DNA from: Gnetum montanum
Taxonomy: Eukaryota; Streptophyta; Gnetopsida; Gnetales; Gnetaceae
Reading direction: 5' to 3'
DNA: 53,488 nt
Assembly: GCA_015680685.1 (NCBI GenBank)
Contig: MNCI01003412.1
Location: 402,824-456,311, forward strand
This document shows positions 43,541 through 52,970 of the stretch, piece after piece (position 1 is the first letter of the stretch; each line of letters opens with the position of its first letter). Made by a program: the position numbers and the translations under genes. The notes under the pieces are model-generated. The model saw nothing but the letters and a program-made list of their open reading frames with translations. It did not search any database and had not been told where the DNA came from.

Positions 43541-43659
43541 AAGGTGTCCATTGATTTTCATGAAGTACTTACCCTGATGAAGAAACTATTATTTCTTCCT
43601 AAAGGCTAGATCTTGTAGCATCTCCTAAGTGAGAACATAAGTAAGGATGTCATTATACC

Positions 43660-45010
43660 ATTTTGTTTCAATGGGCACTTGATCATTGATTGCTCCTGTA
43701 AAGAGAAGTTCATTTGAAAATTGATCAGAGAGTGGGCTCTCCTCCTCTTTATTATCCCATCTTAACTAAGAGAGATGGTCAGCGACCACATTCTCAAACC
43801 CTTTTTGATCTACCATTGTGAGATTGAATTCCTATAGGATCACAAGCCACCATATCATATGAAGGCTCATCCTTGGCTTATTCATTAGGAAGTAGATTGT
43901 ACTATGATCTATGTGCATAAACACCTTATGGCCAAGCACATAGTGCTTGAACTTTTTAAGAACATACACCACTACCATTAGTTCTCTCTCGGTTGTGATG
44001 TAATTCAACTATGCACCCACAATGCTTTGTCTCACATAGTGGATGTAATATGGATGTTTCTTATCATCCAATTGCATAAGCACGACTTCCAAGACATAAT
44101 TAGATGCATCCATCATTATGTAAAATGGTCTAGACCAATATAGTGCCCATAGAATTAGACTTTCTACAAATTTTTCCTTTAACGATTGGAATGCATGTTC
44201 ACATTCTTTGGTCTATATGAAAGGAGCATCTTTCTTCATAAGCTTGACAATGGCTTTGCAATCTTAGAGAAATTCTCTATGAACCATCAATAGTAGACAG
44301 TGTGTCCAAGGAATGATTAGACATCTTTAACCATCTCTAGTTGGCATGTGATTCCTTGGATGACCCTTATCTTTTTAGGGTCTACCTCAATCCTTTCTTG
44401 TGAAATTTAGTGCCCTAGTACTATGCCTTCTTAGACCATTAAATGGCTTTTCTGCTAATTGAGCCTAAGGTTTGTTTCAACACATCTCTTTAGTACCTGC
44501 TCAAGGTGGTCCAAGGCTTGCTCCAATGTAGCCCCATAGGTAGAGAAGTCATCCATAAAGACTTCTACCCAGCTACCAATCTACTATTGAAAAATGCTAA
44601 GGACTAGGCGTTGAAATGTTGCAAGGGCATTGCATAGACTAAATAGCATCTTACAATATGCAAAAGTCCCCCATGGACTCGTGAATGTTGTGTTGGCCTA
44701 ATCCTCTGGTGCGATCTGGATCTGGTTATAGCAACTATAACCATCCAAGAAGCTATAATAGTAATGCTCGAATATAGTGTCCAACACTTGATCCACAAAT
44801 GCCAATGGAAAATGCTCTTTAAATGTTGCCATGTTCAATAGCCTAAAGTCAATGCAAACTTGCCACTTTCCATATTTCTTTGGCATAATTACAAGTGGGC
44901 TAACCCACTTAGTATTTGCTATGGGATAGATGAACCCTACCTTGAGGAGTTATTCTATTTCCTCTTTGAAAATTTGCTTCAATTTGGGATTCAACCACCT
45001 TTGTGGCTGT
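43660..45010 (-). pseudogene. Element B reverse transcriptase and RNase H remnant
   Basis: RT copies element RNA into DNA and RNase H removes the RNA strand. From 44,900 downward: SPLVIMPKKYGKWQVCIDFR, KEHFPLAFVDQVLDTI, YSFLDGYSCYNQIQIAPED, then VFMDDFSTYGAT with both catalytic Asp residues (44,551-44,560), LKRCVETNLRLN, SHLMV and IVLGH. The primer-grip side continues with SFLGHTVYY and WFIENFSKIAKPL. RNase H shows TERELMVVVYVLKKFKHYVL and GHKVFMHIDHS (about 43,895-44,000), including the conserved Glu and Asp. A Trp codon has become TAG in the stretch before ECEHAF. Several frame changes make the whole inactive. Confidence 0.85.
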
Positions 45011-45014
45011 CTTC

Positions 45015-45600
45015 TTGGCTTCATGGCTGGGTTGGTGTAGATGCAATGTTGGCATATCCTTGGATCGATCCCAATCAACTAATGATATGACCAAGCAAAG
45101 GCTATTAGCCATTTTTTGACCACTTGCAACAACTTGTCTTTTTGTTCAAGAGCAAGATTTATATTAATTATAACCAGCTTTCCATTATTTAAAAATGCAT
45201 ACTCCATGCTAGCTGGTAGAGTTTTTAACTCTAGGGACTCCTACTTGAAATTATAAGGGATTTCCAACTCTCCCCAACAAGTATCATCATCTTCATCATC
45301 AGAGAGTTGGTGATGATCTTGCTCAAATTCATCCATGCCTTTGACATAAGCACATGTCAAGCTCTTATAGGATTCTTTGCATAATGTGCTGCTATCTGAG
45401 TTAATTGTCAACCACTAGGTGCCCTCCTATTTAGTGGCTACTACATACAAGCACCTTTGAATATTTATTTCATGTGCACACTGATTGCATGCATTGATGA
45501 ATGTGCTTTTAATGGATCATATTTTCTGCATGCAATCGCACCCATTATTATTATTTGCAATGCATGGAACATGCTCCTTCTCAAATCATCCAAATTTTTT
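45015..45600 (-). pseudogene. Element B PR-RT linker
   Basis: Minus-strand coding remnant with QRGNRITPQGRVHLSHSKY and SLVDWDRSKDMPTLHLHQPS, both shared with element A. No catalytic motif is expected here. Confidence 0.65.
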
Positions 45601-45915
45601 TTCCTTGGAGATTTCCAAGGAGAGGTCCCTGATACCCATTCGTGCATCAACAATGCTTAACCACCTCCTTCCCATAATGATGGGGAAGTTACCTTTGTAG
45701 TTCTAGACCTTGATCACTAGAAAATCAGCCAAATAGGACCACAAACTATGGTTATGATGTCCTTCACTAGTCTCAAAGGGACAATGATTGATTGGTTGAC
45801 CAATTCCAAATAGATGTTGCTCTTCTTGAGAGGTAGGAGGTTCTAGGCTTTGTACATATCATGGAAGATGAGATTGACACTAGAACTAAAATTAAGAAGA
45901 CCCTTACATGGCTCA
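45600..45915 (-). pseudogene. Element B protease remnant
   Basis: The active-site loop reads LLNFSSSVNLIFHDMYKA (45,865-45,913), where element A has LLDSGSSANLI, so the catalytic Asp and Gly are lost. The second motif IIMGRRWLSIVDARMGIRDL is clean and lies near 45,620-45,680. Otherwise colinear with element A. Confidence 0.8.
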
Positions 45916-46738
45916 TGTCAAGTAATCTATAAGTAAATAAGAGGACTTCCTAGGTTAAATCATTTCATGGGAAGGTTGCTAGCCTTGATCCAATCAGAAA
46001 ACAACATGGGTTAACATTACAGTGTGAATATAAAGTGGTGTTTGATTTGAAGGGCACTTGAATGTGATTGATGTAGAAGATGAGGATGTTGGAGATATAA
46101 GATGACTAGCCACATTAGGTTGTGAGGGTTTGGGAAGACTGTTGGGTTAAAAAAATGGTCATTTATTAGAACAATTGTCAAACCACTTAGCTTGGAGGCT
46201 GGTTGTAAATGTATAGCCCTCATAGCATTTTGTTGCTACACTTATGGGGGAATTTCACCCTACATGGACAAAGTAGAAGGTAACTAGGTTGAGAGTGGAG
46301 AGATGTGTGCAAATGGATGTGGAGGATGGTAAGGGTATGGGTGCTTCCCTCAAGTAGATAGTAAATGAGTTCGATGGTACTCTAGAGGGTAATAGTGATG
46401 TTGGAATGAGGCATGGCTAGTGGAACTTCATGGAGAAATAGGTTACTAAGCATAGTACCCATATGGATCTGGTTGTCTATAAGGGTACTGCTATCTTTGT
46501 AGTGGCATTCCCTATGACTGTGGTTGATGCCACTATTGGTATTGCTCATATGGTTGTTCTGGAGCTTCACTTGGATAGTAGACTTGTTGTTGCTAGTGGA
46601 ACTGCCTTGGATTTCGCTAAGGATAACGCAACCTTCTAGGTGCTTGCCTCCTTGCTAGTCACAAATTCAGTGCGTACACCCCAGACTCTTGTAAGTGGAA
46701 CACCATAGGGCAACATCCCTTTGGATGTTCATATTGAC
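45916..46738 (-). pseudogene. Element B gag C-terminal remnant
   Basis: Proline- and asparagine-rich tail, colinear with element A 17,611-18,430. It ends inside the zinc knuckle (QYEHPKGCCPMVFHLQESGV) at the border with the element E LTR. The first half of Gag is not in the window. Confidence 0.75.
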
Positions 46739-47646
46739 TGATGAGTTGTAGTTTTGTTAGCTGCATTGATGAGGCCTCATCAATGCAACCTCATCAACTA
46801 GGTCTTGTTGACAAGGCCTCGTCGATGCATCGTGTCATGCGTCAACAAGGTTCCATCGATGTAGTGTCTACTTTTTGGCTATAAATCCATGCCTACCAGC
46901 CACATTTATGGCATCAAAATTTCAGAAGTAGCAAAGCTCTTATAGTTTGTTCATTTGAGAGTTAGAACTTTTCTCTTAAGTGCCCACAACAGGAGTCATT
47001 GAGTGTATGGATCTTTATTCAAGCATTGTTGTACCCAAGCATGATAGTATGTGTGGCAATAAAGACGAGCTTTCTGATAAACCTTGCAGCATTCTAGATA
47101 GATTAAATATTTTATTTATGCATTTAATTTTTTTAATTATTTATTAAATGTTTTCTAGCAATTAAGCTAATGAAGTAGTTAAATAAGATAAGCTAGATAG
47201 ATTAAACACATAAGTACGATCACTTTGAGCATAACACATATGCACTTGGTAATCCCAATAGTGTTATTGCTTGGTATGCCTAGTAGCATAGTGCTTGGTA
47301 ACCTAGCAATGAATACATGGGTTTAGGATGTGTGTAGAAAGTGGGACCTGATGCTTATGTTAGGACTAGTTAGATACTAGTTAATTAGTTAATCCAATTC
47401 CTTTTATCTCCCTTTGAACACCAAACCATAAAATATAAAATGATAAAAATCAGATGCATCAATTACACTTAACCATACCAATGTACACAAGTGTAATTGG
47501 GAAGACAACGATTGACCTTAAGGCAAAGATTCACTTCCTAGAAGACTAGTGTACTAGAAACTACAAAGTCTATGGAATTTGACCGAATTGTGTGTGAATG
47601 CTTGTGATTCATATGGTTGGACATAGGGGTACCTTGCCACTCATCA
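46739..47646 (+). repeat. Element E 5' LTR (908 bp)
   Basis: Starts TGATGAG right at the break in element B and ends CACTCATCA before the PBS. TATAAAT at 46,880 and AATAAA at 47,058 are 178 bp apart. A 26-bp perfect palindrome lies at 46,762-46,787 (core GATGAGGCCTCATC). U5 shares TTTGACCGAAT, TTCATATGGTTG and GGGGTACC with the element F LTR, and the U3-R part resembles the reverse complement of 19,285-19,877. Confidence 0.85.
46762..46886 (+). promoter_or_regulatory. Element E LTR promoter
   Basis: TATAAAT at 46,880-46,886, preceded by about 100 bp of short inverted and direct words: ATTGATGAGGCC, CCTCATCAA, CTTGTTGACAAGGCC, CGTCAACAAGG, CATCGATG. The same words recur at the internal promoter of ORF3. 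Confidence 0.6.
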
Positions 47647-47647
47647 T

Positions 47648-47665
47648 TGGCACCATTTCCAAGGA
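47648..47665 (+). other. Element E primer-binding site
   Basis: TGGCACCATTTCCAAGGA one base after the LTR. It resembles TGGCGCCGTTGCCGGGGA, the site commonly used by Athila-like elements (tRNA-Asp, from memory), with transitions. Confidence 0.65.
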
Positions 47666-47800
47666 CTTTTTTTGTTGAAACGTACACTATTTAGGTTTAG
47701 TGCATACCATTAATATCATTGTATGCACGTCAAGGTCAATATCATTCCTGCTATACATAGAATTATAAAAGCACATTGACATTTTATTCATTTTGCAAAA

Positions 47801-48461
47801 TGTCTTCTTCTTCCCATAGACGTGTGAAGATGTCAAACCACCAGTTCCATAGGAGTGCAAAGTGGTATATACTCATCTAGATGAGTATGTACCAAACTTC
47901 ACCTTCATCCTACATCAAGATGAACAGCTACAATGGCATGATATGGAGGGCAACATCGTCTTGTCCCCTAATCGATCAGTACCTGGGATGCTGCTTCAAA
48001 CTCTTAAAAAGTTGGGCATCAGAGATCTTCCCAAGGAATATGTTGTGAATGGTTATGACACTCAAGACTACTATCCCACTAAAATAAAACACGAGCAAGA
48101 TCAACATCAGGAGAAGCACCATGAGGCTACGAAGGGAAAACATTTCACTAATCCCTTATTCCTACTAGATCAAGATGACAATGAGGATTCTCCCTTTGAA
48201 GGTTCTCAACAGGAAGATTCTCCACCCCTTATTGTTGGTAATGAGGGTGTGATCCTAAACCTATGATCAACTATTCACAAAATAGATTTGGAAAAGAGTG
48301 ATAGTCAAGGTAGGGACTAGGGTAAACATCACAATAGTAAGGGATCTAAGAATGGGGATCATAATTAGTGAAAAAGTGATGGTGAACATCATGGTGGAAA
48401 TGGCAGTCCACCTTCCTCTCCATCCTCTCCATCCAATTCTAAATATTCCTCTTTGATGAAC
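47801..48461 (+). pseudogene. Element E gag N-terminal remnant
   Basis: An ATG at 47,801 begins MSSSSHRRVKMSNHQF; after about 25 codons the frame shifts, and a 134-codon open frame (47,862-48,266) carries on with YTHLDEYVPNFTFILHQDEQ, LKKLGIRDLPKEYVVNGYDT and an acidic, Ser/Pro-rich tail. It is unlike the start of gag in element F, so E and F are different subfamilies although their U5 regions are related. Position after LTR and PBS makes it the Gag N-terminus; the core Gag domain is cut off by the F LTR at about 48,462. No catalytic motif is expected. Confidence 0.6.
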
Positions 48462-49313
48462 TGTGATTTGCCAGGCCCCGATATCGGATCCTCGATATCG
48501 GGTACACGATATCGTAGCCTGAGCAATGATATCATATACAAAATATCGTGATTCTTGTGTGGACCTATAAATACCACACTCAAGTGCACAACAAGAGGGA
48601 GTCAGTAGGTGTAAGCATAGAGTCTTTTTGTTCATTTTTAATTCATTTCAATTCTTTCCCCAGTGCATGCCCGCAATGTGATGATTGTAATTATATGAAA
48701 CCTTTATTCGAGTGTGATGTACTTGGACATGCACATGACTAGCAATAAAGATTCAGATTACTCCATCATTGCAACATTCACTTAGCTTTTAATTATTTAA
48801 TTGCTATTGTTATATATTGTTTCCTTAATCAATATTTCTTTACCATCATTTACTATTCCTATTATTAAATGCAAAATGAGTACGACTTAATCACGAGCAT
48901 TTAAATGTGACTACTTGGTACCCTAGTAGCGTATCTAGGCATGCTTAAGTAACTTGTGCTTGGTAATCCCAGAAGTAGTACACAAAGTCCAAGATGTGTA
49001 CAGATGATTAAGAACAGATGCTCATTGCACTTAGGCTAGCTTAGACTTTTCCTTGTATTACTCATTAGCTTAATCAAAGTTATTCTCTATTGACCTTAGG
49101 AGTAGCATAGTGATAGGAAACACATCATACACCTCACTCTGGACTAAACCATACATGACAAAGCAAATACTAGTCCAGGTGGGAAGATAGCGAACTGCGA
49201 TCAATGTGTAGCTATCTAGATACCACAACTAGCCTGTCTGTGAAGTTTGACCGAATCATGCGTGAACACTCGTATTCATATGGTTGAGTGTAGGGGTACC
49301 TCGCCACTCATCA
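48462..49313 (+). repeat. Element F 5' LTR (about 852 bp)
   Basis: Ends CACTCATCA at 49,313, directly before a PBS. The start is placed at TGTGATTTGCC (48,462), but only TG supports it. TATAAATA at 48,566 and AATAAA at 48,744 are 178 bp apart. U5 is related to that of element E. Four GATATC words precede the TATA box. Confidence 0.75.
48480..48573 (+). promoter_or_regulatory. Element F LTR promoter with GATATC array
   Basis: GATATC at 48,480, 48,494, 48,508 and 48,528, plus AATATCG near 48,542; the first three are spaced 14 bp apart. GGGTACACGATATCG lies at 48,500. TATAAATA follows at 48,566-48,573. The word pair GG(G/A)TACACGATAT recurs at the internal promoter near 52,945. Confidence 0.65.
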
Positions 49314-49314
49314 T

Positions 49315-49335
49315 TGACAACGTTGCTAAGGACGG
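49315..49335 (+). other. Element F primer-binding site
   Basis: TGACAACGTTGCTAAGGACG one base after the LTR. Like the E site it is a decayed form of the TGGCGCCGTTGCC type. Confidence 0.6.
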
Positions 49336-49445
49336 TGCTAGTTATTTAGATTAGTTACATCATCCAAGATCATTGTAATGAATCCTTGATGATATATCTT
49401 TTAGAGAGAAGTAATTGCAAATAAGTCACACACAAATTTACAACA

Positions 49446-51467
49446 ATGTCTCTCTCTCAAGACTATGATAACGCAACAACTAGTAAGGCAACTCATTGGA
49501 GAACCAATGAATTATATGATGATGAAGATGAAGTTTGGAGTACTCAATCTTATGCAGGGGTCTCCTATGTACATAACCAAAGACAACATCATCCCAACTG
49601 ACAAACTCATAACCTACATAGTGAACCTAATGCATATATAAGAGGTTGTTCGAATCTCCCGCAAGCATCGGAACGAAAGCTGTCTACCCAAGCTTGATTT
49701 AAGCAACTTCCCTAAGTTTTCATGAGGCTATGATTTAGATCTACAACACCATTTACAAGCCTTCCATTATGCTTGTGTATGGAAAAATATTGATAATGGG
49801 TGGCAAAAACCTAAGCTCTTTCCTACGACACTCATTGGCCAAGCAAAAGTATGGTACAGGTCCTTAAAACCAAAATCAATTCGACATTGGCCAACGATGG
49901 TAGACCTCTTCATTGAAAGATATCAAACCTATGCAAGAGTGTGAGCCTTGAGGAAAAAAATCCAAGAGTGGAAACAAGCACAACATGAACCCTTGGACAT
50001 GGCCTTAGAAAGATATTACTCTTTGTTAAACAAATGCCTAGGCCATGGGTTTTCCAAGGAAAGGCTAATGTACCACATCATGGATGGGCTCCACAATGAA
50101 ACAAGGGAGACCCTAGGGATGTATTCCTAAGGTCAACTATACGAGCTACAAACCCATCAATTCCAAGAGTTTATTAAGTGGGTAGCAAAATAAGAAGGAG
50201 AAATGGCTAGATGGGAGAATGTTGAAAGCTCTCAACAAGACCAAAATCTTGAAATAGTAAAGGTCCATGATCATGAAGAGGAGAAATCAACTCACCTCAA
50301 GCAAGTGGAATCATCTTTGCCAATACTACAATCACTAGATGAAATTGAGGCAAAGATCAATAAGATGATGGAATGGATATATGAAAGATGTGGAGAATAT
50401 GCCAACACTATTAGAGGTAGAACCATGATAAACGAAGAAACAGGATAGAACACCACTAGACAATCGAAAAGAAGGGTTGAAGAGAATAAGGATAAGAACT
50501 CAACTACTAATCATACATATCAATGTAACATTTGCCTATACGATCACCCCAAAGGTCAATGCTCAATCTTGTCACATTTACATGAGCATTGGGGAGGAGT
50601 GTTATATCCAAAGTTCATACAAAAATATCGTGTCCAATCACATTGGCAAAAATCCCAGTCATGGGGGAGGCCACCCTCAAACTAGTCACACCTTCATACC
50701 ATCCAAACCCAAATGCTTATCTAGTTTAGCATCCTGTTTCCCCAACTAGGTCAACATCCTCTATCTCACCATGTCATTATCATTCTCCTAAATACTATCA
50801 ACCCATGTCCTCTCCCATAAGACCACCACCTCATGTTCTTTACAATTCTCCTCAACCTCAATATTCTCATCCTTCAGCTCCTTCTACATTGCCACTGGGT
50901 GTGCCAGAAGGTTTTGCACCACAGCACCAACCCATGAACATTACTTGTGTTGCTATGGCCAATAGCAGTGAAGGCCTTCTACAACGTCGGAAGTGCCCTT
51001 TCTCTAGGCATGACCAAAGGAAGAACTATCATGCTTTCGAAACCATTGCATCCCCCAACCCAACACAAGTTCAACACTGTGATTCATATGCCTCCTCAAA
51101 CACAATGCCTCCTATTACCATATCAGGGCCACCAATCAATACTCCAACTACCATGCGACCTAATGAATATAACCACACAAGGAGACATATTGATCCTTGC
51201 ATACAAACTTACAGTCACAAGTGCCATAATGTGTCAACTCCTTATCACTTAACCACATCTCATAATTTGCCCCACTATGCCTACTTAATCAAGTGTCTGC
51301 ACCCCAATTTGGGTACATTCCTTCCACCACATCAAAAGACACCCAGTGATTTGGATATTACCAGACTCCAATATTTCCCACATGCATGGATCCGCATTTT
51401 CCATTTATTAATTCTGGCCCTACTCAAAAGTTTAGTTATGGGGGATATCCTCCATTCTAACGAGTAG
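49446..51467 (+). pseudogene. Element F gag (nearly complete, decayed)
   Basis: ATG at 49,446 (MSLSQDYDNATTSKATHWR) about 110 bp after the PBS. After stops the frame shows LQHHLQAFHYACVWKNIDNG, AKVWYRSLKPKSIRHWPTMV and DLFIERYQTYAR, then ALERYYSLLNKCLGHGFSKE and YHIMDGLHNETRETLGM: the complete retrotransposon-gag domain. A coiled-coil-like part (50,203-50,448) includes LDEIEAKINKMMEWIYE. The zinc knuckle is CNICLYDHPKGQC (C-X2-C-X3-H-X4-C, near 50,522-50,560). The proline-rich tail is open for 220 codons (50,805-51,467), the longest frame in the window; it starts MSSPIRPPPHVLYNSPQPQY. No protease follows: the 3' UTR begins at once, so pol is deleted. Confidence 0.8.
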
Positions 51468-52890
51468 AATTAATAAATGTTTTTCCTTTTCTTTAATTTT
51501 ACAATTTTTGTTTTTCGATTTTTCACCTTTCAATTTGTTGTTTTATCTTTTTATTTATTGTTTTTTCTTCTTATCTTTTTATGGGTAATCTCATCTATGA
51601 ATAAAACACTCATGTGACTCGTTGGTTGAGGTGTTGTTCTATGTTATCAAGTCTCAAGTGGCTAATTCTTTGGATAGCGAGCCCACCACATCCACCCAAC
51701 CCTTCTATTAATAATAGGTTCTACTCTATGTACGATGATATTCTTGTCATCATAAAAACTTAAAAGTAATTTTGTGCTCATTATGCCCAGAGTGAAAAAT
51801 GATGAACTAAGAGGGAATGGCCAGGGTTTGACATCAAGGGGACTTGTGGATTCTCTTTGGTGACATCTGTAGGAGTTATCATGTAGCCTAGTTGTACTAA
51901 GATCCTTGTAGATCTTATAAAAAATGAGAGTAAGAGTAATAAAGGCACTCAATAAAGAAACCCAATGTTATTTTGGGGGTTTCACAAGAAAGACATGCAC
52001 CCATGCCTGAAGGTAGGCAGCTTCTCTAGATTACGCATCAAAAAAAAGAGAGAAAAAGACAGAAAAAAATAGAGTGTGCCAAAGCAGCCAAACAAAAAAA
52101 ACAAAAAGATCAAGACAAATGTGTCATAAAGAAATTTTAAATCACTCCTCCCTTGCACAAAATGCCAAGTGATCATACACCTTGCTGTCATGATGCTCTT
52201 ATGGCTGTTCATCATTAGATGAAATAATGCAATGTCACTGATTAGAGGAATGGACTTGGTCTTGATTTTGGAGTGATAGGCTAATGACACATTAATCACG
52301 TCCTACACTTAGGACTCATTATGTCCTGGGTAAGTTACCTCATATCCCAATCCATGCAATCCCTTCTACAATTCATCCCATCTCGTTGTTCATGTATTTG
52401 TGACTCGTGTCTTGTGTAGCATTGAACTCATACCTCATCACAGTGGTATCTACATGTGTGTGTTTTGTGGAATGAGTGTGGATTACATTTAACCCTTTTA
52501 GTGCCTACAGACATTTTTAGGTGTGGTTACATAAGGGCATCATAGGTAGGAACCTGCTTTGGGGAGGACCCACTTGCGTAACTTTTGTAATTTGCACTCA
52601 TTGCACATCATCATCACATCATTTTATACCCTCCAAGTATTGCATTGCCAATGTTATTATTTCCTTTATCATTCTTCTAATTCAAACATTCTTGTGCACC
52701 ACTACATGTCCTTTTTCCTCATCCTATTCATGAATTTCATTGTTACATTTCACCTCATTACACTCTTGGTGCCTTTAGGTCTCTTTACAAGTTACCCTAG
52801 ATCTTTCAACTCAACCTTAAATCCTTCATTTTTAGCCTTGGGAATTTGAAAATTCAACAACTTTTCCAAGTACCCTATTCCAAATGGGCC
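51468..52890 (+). other. Element F 3' UTR-like region after a pol deletion
   Basis: A T-rich stretch (51,480-51,580), then TTTGACATCAAGGGGACTT, and an A/G-rich stretch (52,027-52,110) occur in the same order as in the 3' UTRs of elements B and A (TGACTTCAAGGGGACTCA, then AAAAGGAAAAAAAAGAAAAAG). So gag is joined directly to the 3' UTR. From 52,300 to 52,890 I see no feature; a 96-codon frame at 52,559-52,849 has no domain. Confidence 0.55.
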
Positions 52891-52970
52891 ACAATATTGG
52901 GTACCTGATATCAGGTCCAATGCGATATCAGGTCCCCGCTATTGGATACACGATATTGCATCTATAAATA
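52891..52970 (+). promoter_or_regulatory. Element F internal promoter with GATATC words
   Basis: CAATATTGGGTACC at 52,892, GATATC at 52,907 and 52,924, then GGATACACGATATTG at 52,944, followed by TATAAATA at 52,963-52,970. The same words precede TATAAATA in the element's LTR. It lies downstream of the 3' UTR-like region, where element B has its ORF3 promoter. Alternatively it is the 3' LTR of a diverged relative, but R and U5 do not match. Confidence 0.5.

Larger units (their letters stand above)
41670..46738 (-). mobile_element. Element B: Athila-like Ty3/gypsy retrotransposon, 5' end cut at element E
   Basis: Minus-strand order gag C-terminus, protease, RT, RNase H, integrase and 3' UTR, colinear with element A but without the nested insertion, so it shows the original target of element C. 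It stops at 46,738 within the gag zinc knuckle, exactly where the E LTR starts with TGATGAG. If the ORF3 halves and the LTR at 19,285-19,877 belong to it, the element would have been about 10 kb long before D arrived. Catalytic residues in RT and INT are better kept than in A. Confidence 0.85.

Noticed and set aside
50947-51252. 101-codon plus-strand frame inside element F gag tail
   Set aside because: Overlaps the 220-codon proline-rich frame that continues Gag; shadow frame.
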